Shown: positions 1 to 6,517 of the stretch, piece by piece | Numbering within the stretch: position 1 is the stretch's first letter | Layout of the letters: every line of letters starts with the position of its first letter | Origin: an uncultured Bacilli bacterium | GTDB taxonomy: Bacteria > Bacillota_I > Bacilli_A > RF39 > UBA660 | DNA: 22,095 bases | Assembly (NCBI GenBank): GCA_934096945.1 | Contig: CAKOND010000017.1 | Span: 1-22,095, forward strand | Reading direction: 5' to 3' | Made by a program: the position numbers and the translations under genes | Notes under the pieces: model-generated | What the model was told of the DNA's origin: nothing | Database searches by the model: none | The model's input: only the letters and a program-made list of their open reading frames with translations

Positions 1-113
1 AAATTGATGTTGCAAAAGCGATGCTTCAAGAAAGTTGTGATGTAAATTTAATTTGTAGAGTTACCAAATTATCACTTGACCAAATTGAAAAATTAAAAGA
101 AGAATTGAAATAG
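1..113 (+). CDS. C-terminal fragment of a probable Rpn/PD-(D/E)XK-family nuclease (transposase-like)
   Basis: The open frame begins before the window (frame starting at base 3) and ends with TAG at 111-113. The 36 visible residues contain AKAMLQESCDVNLICRVTKL followed by a short Lys/Glu-rich end. The pattern 'VAKxML...D.xLI...T.LSxxxIEKLK' is typical of the extreme C-terminus of Rpn/YhgA-like putative transposases (PD-(D/E)XK nuclease fold), where a small helix-turn-helix-like segment ends the protein. The catalytic domain lies outside the window, so the identification rests on the tail alone. The stop codon sits in the loop of the terminator-like hairpin that follows. Confidence 0.45.
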   Translation, partial: IDVAKAMLQESCDVNLICRVTKLSLDQIEKLKEELK

Positions 114-128
114 TTCTTCTTTTAATTT
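90..128 (+). terminator. Rho-independent terminator-like hairpin overlapping the stop codon
   Basis: A 15-bp AT-rich stem (90-104 pairing with 114-128) encloses a 9-nt loop that includes the TAG stop of the upstream gene. The downstream arm is T-rich, and an ordinary U-run is only partly present. It probably terminates the nuclease-like gene. Confidence 0.5.
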
Positions 129-349
129 GTAATTAAATTTCTTCACGATTAATATTTTTGCTTGTTAATATCCTATTTTTGTCTTAAATGCAATTTCATA
201 ATTACAAGCATCTTCTATGGATACCAATAGCTATTATGTACGTCTTGTTTTTATTTAGGCCCAAATGTGACTTATGTTGGAGGAACCAAAACATTGAGCG
301 ATCCGTTTCTTATAATGTAGAGATTATAATAATTTTTAAGTAAATTTAT
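129..349. other. Intergenic stretch without a recognisable gene
   Basis: I see no open frame with a ribosome binding site here. Most of it is AT-rich filler. Bases 258-305 are conspicuously less AT-biased (a run containing CCCAAATGTGACTTATG and GGAGGAACC) and could be a relic of a mobile element or an unrecognised regulatory segment. A TATAAT occurs at 311-316 but has no convincing -35. Confidence 0.4.
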
Positions 350-374
350 GGAAATAGTATTCTATTTCCTTTTT
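350..374 (+). terminator. Terminator-like hairpin upstream of the translation operon
   Basis: A perfect 8-bp stem (350-357 GGAAATAG with 362-369 CTATTTCC) has a 4-nt loop TATT and is followed by five T (370-374). The form is that of an intrinsic terminator. It lies just upstream of the extended -10 of the next operon, so it would insulate that operon or end a short transcript from the gene-free stretch. Confidence 0.6.
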
Positions 375-379
375 AAATG

Positions 380-388
380 TGGTAAAAT
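380..388 (+). promoter_or_regulatory. Extended -10 promoter of the HisRS-like/asnS/gatCAB operon
   Basis: TGGTAAAAT (TGn plus TAAAAT) lies 27 nt before the first start codon. There is no good -35 at 17-nt spacing. The same TGTGGTAnAAT pattern recurs before other genes in this window, which supports it as a genuine promoter element. Confidence 0.55.
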
Positions 389-414
389 AGGTAATATTGA
401 AAGGACTGACGTAG

Positions 415-1110
415 ATGGTAAATTTAAATAAAGATGAAGCTAGGTTATATAATTTTGTTATTGAAATAATTAATCAAGTTATGGATAATTATGGCTATGA
501 TTATGTAATGGGAGAAAATGTAGGTAATAAGTATTATTCTAATAATTTAGAAAGTATAAGTGTGTTTAATAAAAATGATGATTTATTAGAAAAATGTGAA
601 CTTATAAGTTTAGGTTATTATTTATTTAAAAGACTTGGGCTTGAAGATATAGAATTAACTATAAATAAAAATGATGAGATATGTAATTTGCTTGATATAC
701 TTGATATTGAATATTTAAATAATATTGATGGTGATAAATTAAATTGGAATTATGTATATGATGATGAAATAATTGGTATTGGTTCTAATAATAGTTTTAA
801 AATAGATATTAAAAAAATGTTAAGTATACTTATGAATAACGTAAATAAAGATGCATTAAAAAGAGTAGTGGATGTAAATATTAAAGCAAATAGTGAAGAA
901 GAAAACTATCATGCTTTAAAAATTGCTCAGAATTTAAGACTTAACAATGTAAATACATTAATAAATAGTGATATTGTTAGTAAATTTGATGTTATATTAA
1001 ATGAAGAAAATTTGAAAAAAGGTATAATTAGTGTTAAAGATAACCATGTTAATAATGAAATAATGCTTGATGAAGCTGAAATTGTTGATTATTTACTTGG
1101 CAATATATAG
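415..1110 (+). CDS. Degenerate, shortened histidyl-tRNA synthetase-like protein
   Basis: 231 aa, about half the length of HisRS (~420 aa). Segments follow HisRS order. Residues ~7-30 (DEARLYNFVIEIINQ...NYGYDY) resemble the N-terminal helix of HisRS. Residues ~60-85 (CELISLGYYLFKRLGLEDIE) match the HisRS 'aEviaLa...LkaLGLkd' segment. Residues ~113-140 keep an echo of the GGGRYDG/motif 3 region (YDDEIIGIG). The end (~165-231, ALKIAQNLRLNNVNT and later FDVILNEENLKKGIISVKDN) follows the HisRS anticodon-binding domain. The class II motif 2 region (FRxE) is absent, so aminoacylation is not expected. It may be a regulatory or scaffold paralogue comparable in idea to HisZ or the GCN2 HisRS-like domain; that is inference. 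It is the first gene of the operon, with AAAGGA at ~399-404 as ribosome binding site. It was recognised from sequence pattern only. Confidence 0.55.
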   Translation: MVNLNKDEARLYNFVIEIINQVMDNYGYDYVMGENVGNKYYSNNLESISVFNKNDDLLEKCELISLGYYLFKRLGLEDIELTINKNDEICNLLDILDIEYLNNIDGDKLNWNYVYDDEIIGIGSNNSFKIDIKKMLSILMNNVNKDALKRVVDVNIKANSEEENYHALKIAQNLRLNNVNTLINSDIVSKFDVILNEENLKKGIISVKDNHVNNEIMLDEAEIVDYLLGNI

Positions 1111-1125
1111 GTGATTACATGAAGT

Positions 1126-1305
1126 ATGAAAAAAATAGTAAAGAGCATTTACTTGTTTAGGTTAGATAATGAAAATTTGAAAAAAGAATTAATAAAATAT
1201 TCACTTATAAATATTAATTTAGGTAATATTAATAGTAAATGGATAGATACAAATAAATTTTTACAAGATTTAGAAAGTAATTTGGTTTTAGAAAGAAGGA
1301 TGTAA
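1126..1305 (+). CDS. Small uncharacterised protein (59 aa)
   Basis: ATG at 1126 opens a 59-aa frame starting MKKIVKSIYLFRLDNENLKK and ending LERRM, with its stop two bases before the asnS start. It fills the gap between the HisRS-like gene and asnS, which favours a real, translationally coupled gene. It is predicted soluble, Asn/Leu/Lys-rich and has no recognised domain. The ribosome binding site (AGGTG at 1109-1113) is better placed for an ATG at 1119 in another frame, which gives only 13 codons. The two starts are separated by a run of seven A at 1129-1135, so either the start is at 1126 or a frameshift joins them. Function unknown. Confidence 0.4.
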   Translation: MKKIVKSIYLFRLDNENLKKELIKYSLININLGNINSKWIDTNKFLQDLESNLVLERRM

Positions 1306-1306
1306 A

Positions 1307-2683
1307 ATGACAATAAAAGAATTACAAAAAGAAGAAAGTAAATATATAGGAAAAGAATTAGAAATAAGTGGTTGGATTAGAAATCATAGACCTCAGAAAG
1401 AATTTGGTTTTATTGATTTTTCCGATGGTACTAGTTTTAAACATTTACAAGTTGTGTATACAAAAGAACTTAAAGACTTTGAAAAAGTAATTAAACTTCA
1501 TAATGGATCAAGTATTAAAGTTATAGGAGATTATGTAAAGTCGGAAGGCACTGGACAAGCTTATGAATTAAAAGCAAAAACTATAGAACTTTTAGGTGAT
1601 TGCCCTGAAGATTATCCGCTTCAACCTAAGAAACATAGTATGGAATTTTTAAGAAGTATTGCTTATCTTAGACCTAGAGCTAATACTTTTCAAGCTGTAT
1701 TTAGAGTTAGAAGTGTAGCTGCTTATGCAATACATAAATATTTTCAAGATAGAAACTATATTTATGTTCATACACCACTTTTAACAACTGCAGATTGTGA
1801 AGGATCAGACCAAATGTTTAAAGTAACTACTTTTGATTTAGATAATTTGCCTAAAAAAGATGGAAAAGTTGATTATAGTAAAGATTTATTTAATAAAAAG
1901 ACATTTATTACTGGTTCTGGACAACTTCATGGTGAAACGTTTGCTTTATCATTTAGTAAAATTTATACTTTTGGGCCAACATTTAGATGTGAAAATTCAA
2001 ATACTAAAACACACGCTAATGAATTTTGGATGATTGAACCTGAAATTGCTTTTGCTGATATAAATGATTTAATGGATATTGAGGAAGATTTCTTAAAATA
2101 CATAGTGAAGTATGTTTTAGAAAATTGTCCAGATGAAATTGAATTTTTTGATAAATTTGTTGAAAAAGGTTTAAAAGAAAAACTTGAAAAAGTAGTAAAT
2201 AGCAAGTTTGTTAGAATTGATCATAAAGATGTAATTGATTTACTTAAAAATAGTGGAGAAAAATGGGAATTTGAGCCTTCTTATGAAGAAGATATAGCTA
2301 AAGAACATGAAAGATGGATTACAAATCATTTTAGTGTACCCGTGTTTATTAAAAACTGGCCAAAAGATATTAAAGCATATTATATGAAATTAAACGAGGA
2401 TGGAAAAACTGTAGCTGGTGTAGATTTAGAAGTTCCTGGAGCTGGTGAGTTAATTGGTGGTTCACAAAGAGAAGAAAAACTTGATTGTTTATTATCTAGA
2501 ATGAAAGAACTTGGAGTAGAAGAAGAAAGTATTGAGTGGTATGTAAATTTAAGAAGATATGGTGGATGCATTCACTCTGGATTTGGTATGGGATTTGAAA
2601 GACTTATCATGTATTTAACTGGTATGGAAAATATTCGTGATGTTGTGCCTTATCCAAGAACTCCGGGTTCATGTGAGTTTTAG
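1307..2683 (+). CDS. asnS: Asparaginyl-tRNA synthetase
   Basis: 458 aa, close to the usual ~460. It charges tRNA-Asn with asparagine using ATP, in the cytoplasm. The N-terminal OB-fold anticodon-binding domain (~1-100) contains ISGWIRNHRPQKEFGFIDF. The class IIb catalytic domain follows: motif 2 at ~225-246 (TFRCENSN...EFWMIEPE) and motif 3 at ~425-432 (GFGMGFER), with the family ending RTPGSCEF. Motif 2 has FRCE where FRAE is common. The start is set by GAAAGAAGGA at 1291-1300, 6 nt upstream. It sits inside an operon with gatCAB. AspRS is excluded by the AsnRS-type motif 2 context (ENSN...EFWMIEPE) and the AsnRS C-terminus. Confidence 0.97.
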   Translation: MTIKELQKEESKYIGKELEISGWIRNHRPQKEFGFIDFSDGTSFKHLQVVYTKELKDFEKVIKLHNGSSIKVIGDYVKSEGTGQAYELKAKTIELLGDCPEDYPLQPKKHSMEFLRSIAYLRPRANTFQAVFRVRSVAAYAIHKYFQDRNYIYVHTPLLTTADCEGSDQMFKVTTFDLDNLPKKDGKVDYSKDLFNKKTFITGSGQLHGETFALSFSKIYTFGPTFRCENSNTKTHANEFWMIEPEIAFADINDLMDIEEDFLKYIVKYVLENCPDEIEFFDKFVEKGLKEKLEKVVNSKFVRIDHKDVIDLLKNSGEKWEFEPSYEEDIAKEHERWITNHFSVPVFIKNWPKDIKAYYMKLNEDGKTVAGVDLEVPGAGELIGGSQREEKLDCLLSRMKELGVEEESIEWYVNLRRYGGCIHSGFGMGFERLIMYLTGMENIRDVVPYPRTPGSCEF

Positions 2684-2691
2684 AGGTACTT

Positions 2692-3228
2692 ATGGGAAAA
2701 ATTGTTGCTATTGTTGGTATGTGTGGTAGTGGAAAATCTATTGCATCTGAATATTTAGAAAATATGGGTTATAAAAAAGTTTATTTTGGTGGGGTTACTA
2801 TGGAAAAATTAAAGGAAGATGGTTTAGAAGTAACTCCGGATAATGAGAAAATGATGCGAGAAAAATTAAGAAATGAAATGGGAATGGCAGCTTATGCTAT
2901 AGTACTTCTTCCTAGAATAAAAGAATATGCTATAAATAATGATGTTGTTTTAGATGGTTTATATTCGTGGGATGAACTTATGGTTTTGCAAAAAGAATTT
3001 GATATGACAACTATAGCTATTGTTGCAGATAAAGATATTCGTTATAAAAGACTTAGTGAAAGAATAGTTAGACCATTTAATAGGGAAGATGCTATAAAAA
3101 GAGATCTTTCTGAAATAGAAAATTTAGCTAAAGCTGGACCTATAGCATATGCCGATTACTATATATTTAATAATGGTTCAGTTAATGATTTTCATGAAAG
3201 ATTAGAAGAAATACTTAAAAATATATAA
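2692..3228 (+). CDS. UPF0200-like P-loop nucleotide kinase-fold protein
   Basis: 178 aa. A Walker A motif GMCGSGKS at residues 9-16 begins a nucleoside/dephospho-CoA kinase-like P-loop fold. The pattern IVGMCGSGKS...V(F)GG...LKEDGLEVTPDN, then VVLDGLYSWDELMVL, IAIVADKDIRYKRLSER and a late LAKAG...ADYYIFN, resembles the UPF0200 family best known from archaea (Gly-Leu-Pro-Gly-Ser-Gly-Lys, 'VVIDGIRS.EE', 'RFERL..R', 'ALADYVI.N'). The substrate is unknown. It starts 8 nt after asnS and ends 13 nt before gatC, so it is co-transcribed with translation genes. Alternatives are a dephospho-CoA kinase or NMP kinase paralogue, but the canonical signatures of those are not seen. Confidence 0.7.
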   Translation: MGKIVAIVGMCGSGKSIASEYLENMGYKKVYFGGVTMEKLKEDGLEVTPDNEKMMREKLRNEMGMAAYAIVLLPRIKEYAINNDVVLDGLYSWDELMVLQKEFDMTTIAIVADKDIRYKRLSERIVRPFNREDAIKRDLSEIENLAKAGPIAYADYYIFNNGSVNDFHERLEEILKNI

Positions 3229-3241
3229 AGGAGTGAAGACT

Positions 3242-3538
3242 TTGAGTAAATTTACAAAAGAAATGGTAGATATGTATGCTGATAAATTGCTTATTGGACT
3301 TACAGATGAAGAAAATAAAATGGTTTTAGATGAATTTGATGTTATAGAAAAATCAATGGAAATAATTGCAAATATTCCAGGTATTGAAAAAATTGATCCT
3401 CAAACTTATGCTTTAGATGATTTTGCTTATACTTTAAGAGAAGATGTAGTAAAAGAAAGTATTCCTACAGATGAACTTTTACAAAATTGTGATTCTGTAG
3501 AAGAAAATTTCGTAAGTGTACCAAAGGTGGTGGGATAA
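3242..3538 (+). CDS. gatC: Asp-tRNA(Asn)/Glu-tRNA(Gln) amidotransferase subunit C
   Basis: 98 aa, the usual GatC size. It stabilises the GatA-GatB interface in the transamidosome-forming enzyme. The family pattern is visible: an N-terminal helix, then LTDEENKMVLDEFDVIEKSM, a linker with IPGIEKIDPQTY and an acidic C-terminal tail. The GTG at 3233 lies inside the ribosome binding site AAAGGAG (3227-3233), so I place the start at TTG 3242, 8 nt beyond the site. Its TAA overlaps the ATG of gatA (TAATG), which indicates translational coupling. Position directly before gatA supports the call. Confidence 0.88.
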   Translation: MSKFTKEMVDMYADKLLIGLTDEENKMVLDEFDVIEKSMEIIANIPGIEKIDPQTYALDDFAYTLREDVVKESIPTDELLQNCDSVEENFVSVPKVVG

Positions 3539-4995
3539 TGAAAAAACCAGATATTGTTAAATTACATGAAATGCTTGTAAATGGTGAGGTTACTAGTAAA
3601 GAATTAATAGATGAAGCTATTTTAGAATCTAAAAAGCTTCAAGAAATATGTAATCCTTTTGTAACTATAATGGAAGATGCTAAAGAAGGAGTAGTAACTG
3701 ATAACTTACTTTCTGGTATTCCTTATGGTATTAAAGATAATTACTCAACTAAGGGAATTTTGTCAACTGGTTCAAGCAACACTTTGAAAGATTATATTCC
3801 ATTTTTTGATGCCACTGCAGTTAAAAATCTAAAAAATAGTGGTGCTGTAGCTATTAATAAAACTGTACTCGATGAGTTTGGTATGGGAGGGACTGGAACA
3901 ACAGGTCATACTGGTGTTGTTAGAAATCCTTGGGACACTAAAAGAATGTGTGCTGGTTCATCAAGTGGAAGTGCAGCAGCCGTAGCAGCTGGAGTTTATC
4001 CATATGCTTTGGGTAGTGATACTGGGGACTCAATTCGTAAGCCTGCAGCTTTTTGCGGAATTGTAGGATATAAACCTACTTATGGGATGATTTCTAGATT
4101 TGGACTCTTTCCTTTTGCGTCAAGCTTAGATACTTGTGGAGTTTTAACCAGAAGTGTTGAGGATGCTGCGATTGTGGTAGATGCCATGAAAGGATTAGAT
4201 GAAAACGATCAAACGAGCTGGGATTCTAGCAATATACATTTATATAAAAATTTGAATAATAATGTAAGTGGAAAAAAATTATTTTATATAAAAGAAATAT
4301 GTGATATTGAAAATTATAAAAATCCAACTGAAATGCTTAAAAAACATATAGAGAACTTTAAAGAAACATTAAAAATAGCGGAAAAGCTTGGAATGAGTGT
4401 TCATGGGGTCTCAGTTGATAAAATGCTTTTAAATGCTATTTCAAGTGTTTATGTATGTATTTCATGTGCTGAAGCAACAAGTAATATGTCTAATTTAACT
4501 GGTATTTCATTTGGATCACGCGGAGATGGCAAAAAAGTAATGGACATGATGAAGGATTATAGAACTAAAGGATTTTCACCACTTATTAAAAGAAGATTTG
4601 TGATTGGATCTTATGTCTTGCAAAAAGAAAATCAAGAAAGATATTTTTTAAATGCTGCTCGAGTAAGAAGACTTATTACTGATAAATTCAAAGAACTATT
4701 TAAAGAATATGATGGTTTAATTATGCCAGTTTCAAGTGGTGCGGCACCAATTTTAGATAGTGCTATGGAGATAACTAGTTCAGATGAATTGTCAATTTTA
4801 GAAAATCATTTACAAATTGGTAATTTTGGTGGTTTTCCTTCAATAACTATACCTAATGGTTTTATTGATAGTCTTCCAGTTGGAGTAAATATTACAAGCA
4901 ATTGTTACGAAGATCAAAAGGTACTTAATATTGCAAAAGCTTTGGAAGATGAAATGGACTATAAAGATATGATTGCGGAGGTAAAATATGAGTAA
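3538..4995 (+). CDS. gatA: Asp-tRNA(Asn)/Glu-tRNA(Gln) amidotransferase subunit A (amidase)
   Basis: 485 aa, full length. It releases ammonia from glutamine for channelling to GatB. It is an amidase-signature enzyme with a Ser-cis-Ser-Lys triad: Lys66 in GIPYGIKDNYSTKG, Ser141 in AGSSSGSAAAVAAG and Ser165 in SDTGDSIRKPA (residue correspondence inferred from spacing with known GatA). One oddity is that the normally invariant TGGSIR reads TGDSIR, with Asp next to the nucleophilic Ser165. The start ATG overlaps the gatC stop, and the end overlaps gatB by 8 nt. The gatC-gatA-gatB order is typical of Bacillota. Confidence 0.96.
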   Translation: MKKPDIVKLHEMLVNGEVTSKELIDEAILESKKLQEICNPFVTIMEDAKEGVVTDNLLSGIPYGIKDNYSTKGILSTGSSNTLKDYIPFFDATAVKNLKNSGAVAINKTVLDEFGMGGTGTTGHTGVVRNPWDTKRMCAGSSSGSAAAVAAGVYPYALGSDTGDSIRKPAAFCGIVGYKPTYGMISRFGLFPFASSLDTCGVLTRSVEDAAIVVDAMKGLDENDQTSWDSSNIHLYKNLNNNVSGKKLFYIKEICDIENYKNPTEMLKKHIENFKETLKIAEKLGMSVHGVSVDKMLLNAISSVYVCISCAEATSNMSNLTGISFGSRGDGKKVMDMMKDYRTKGFSPLIKRRFVIGSYVLQKENQERYFLNAARVRRLITDKFKELFKEYDGLIMPVSSGAAPILDSAMEITSSDELSILENHLQIGNFGGFPSITIPNGFIDSLPVGVNITSNCYEDQKVLNIAKALEDEMDYKDMIAEVKYE

Positions 4996-6418
4996 GTATA
5001 AAGCAGTTATTGGATTAGAAATGCACTGTGAGATGAAAAGCAATTCTAAAGTATTTTCAAGTGCTAGGAATGAATTTAGTGAACTTGCTAATATTAATGT
5101 TAGACCTGTTGATATGGCTTTTCCAGGTACACTTCCAGTTTTAAATAAGGAATGCGTAAGAAAAGCAATACTAGCATCTCTTATTTTAAACTGTGAAATA
5201 CCTGAATATATGTATTTTGATCGTAAGAATTATTATTATCCGGATTTACCTAAAGGATATCAAATTACACAAATGCATGATCCTGTTGGTATAAATGGTA
5301 GTGTCACTATTGATTGTGAAGGCAAAGAAAAGGTAGTGAAAATTCATGATATTCATTTAGAGGAAGATGCAGCATCTATGGATCATTTTAGTGATGTATC
5401 TTTAATTAATTATAATAGAGCAGGGGTTCCTCTTTTGGAACTTGTTACAGAACCATGTTTATCTAGTGCTGAGGAAGCTGTTATATTTCTTGAAGAAATG
5501 CGTAAGATTTATCAATATGCGGATATATCTGAAGCTGATACTAAAAAGGGACAAATAAGATGTGATGTTAATGTATCAATTATGGAAGAAGGATGCAGTG
5601 AACTTGGGACTAAAGTTGAAGTTAAAAATGTAAATTCTTTTGGAAATGTTTTTGATACTATTAATTATGAAATTGAAAGACAAAGTAAGCTTAAAGATGA
5701 AGGCAGATATGATGAAGTAGTTCAAGAAACTAGAAGATTTGATGAAGAAACTGGAACTACGATAAGAATGCGTTCAAAAGCAGATGCTATAGATTATAAG
5801 TATTTTGTGGAACCTAATATTCCTAAGTATAAAATAGATAAATCTTGGATTGAAGAAATAAGAAAAAGTATTCCTGAACTTCCTAGAGAAAGAAAGAATA
5901 AATATGTAAGTGAATATGGATTAAGTGAATATGATGCAAATATTATAATAAAAACTAAAGATTATGCTGATTATTATGAAGAATGTATATCTTTAGGAAT
6001 AGATAAAAAACAAGCTGCTAATTATTTAATAGTTAATATAATAGCTTATTTAAATAAAGAAGCTATAAGTTTAAAAGATTTTTATTTAAAGCCAATTTAC
6101 TTAAAACAAATATTAGATGCACTTGAAAAAGGTAATATTTCATCTAAACAAGCTAAAGAAATATTTAATAAATCTCTAGAAGAACAAAAAGAACCTAAAA
6201 ACTTTATAAGTAAAGATAATAATCAAATAAGTGATATTAATACTTTAAATAATATCATAGATAATATTATAAATAATAATATTAATCAAGTAAATGCTTA
6301 TAAATCAGGTAAAACTAATTTATTTGATTATTTCGTAGGTCAAGTTATGAAAGAAACTAAAGGTAAAGCTAATCCTACGATTACAAAAGAAATATTAAAA
6401 GACAAGCTAGAAAAATAA
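4988..6418 (+). CDS. gatB: Asp-tRNA(Asn)/Glu-tRNA(Gln) amidotransferase subunit B
   Basis: 476 aa, the standard length. GatB phosphorylates misacylated Glu-tRNAGln (or Asp-tRNAAsn) with ATP and amidates it using ammonia from GatA. The N-terminal kinase-like cradle domain includes VIGLEMHCEM (residues 7-16), VDMAFPGTLPVLN (41-53) and the highly conserved DRKNYYYPDLPKGYQITQ (~78-95). Later come LELVTEPCLSSAEEA and the DVNVSIMEEG/TKVEVKNVNSF segments. The C-terminal third (~300-476) is the helical and YqeY-like tRNA-binding part, ending GKANPTITKEILKDKL. The ATG lies in the end of gatA, with GCGGAGG at 4976-4982 as ribosome binding site. It is the last gene of the operon, with a terminator overlapping its end. 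Confidence 0.97.
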   Translation: MSKYKAVIGLEMHCEMKSNSKVFSSARNEFSELANINVRPVDMAFPGTLPVLNKECVRKAILASLILNCEIPEYMYFDRKNYYYPDLPKGYQITQMHDPVGINGSVTIDCEGKEKVVKIHDIHLEEDAASMDHFSDVSLINYNRAGVPLLELVTEPCLSSAEEAVIFLEEMRKIYQYADISEADTKKGQIRCDVNVSIMEEGCSELGTKVEVKNVNSFGNVFDTINYEIERQSKLKDEGRYDEVVQETRRFDEETGTTIRMRSKADAIDYKYFVEPNIPKYKIDKSWIEEIRKSIPELPRERKNKYVSEYGLSEYDANIIIKTKDYADYYEECISLGIDKKQAANYLIVNIIAYLNKEAISLKDFYLKPIYLKQILDALEKGNISSKQAKEIFNKSLEEQKEPKNFISKDNNQISDINTLNNIIDNIINNNINQVNAYKSGKTNLFDYFVGQVMKETKGKANPTITKEILKDKLEK

Positions 6419-6435
6419 TGTTAGCTTGTTTTTTT
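6402..6435 (+). terminator. Terminator of the asnS-gatCAB operon
   Basis: An 8-bp stem ACAAGCTA (6402-6409) pairs with TAGCTTGT (6422-6429) across a 12-nt loop containing the gatB stop, followed by a run of T to 6435. Confidence 0.75.
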
Positions 6436-6450
6436 ATATTCATTTTTATA

Positions 6451-6479
6451 TTTACATATTACTTTTCTTGTAGTAAAAT
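6451..6479 (+). promoter_or_regulatory. Sigma-A-type promoter of the surface-protein gene
   Basis: TTTACA (6451-6456) and TAAAAT (6474-6479) are separated by exactly 17 nt. This predicts a transcript start near 6486 and a leader of about 30 nt before the ATG at 6518. Confidence 0.6.
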
Positions 6480-6517
6480 ATATTTGAGAATAGAATATAT
6501 GCAAAGGATGGTTATAT

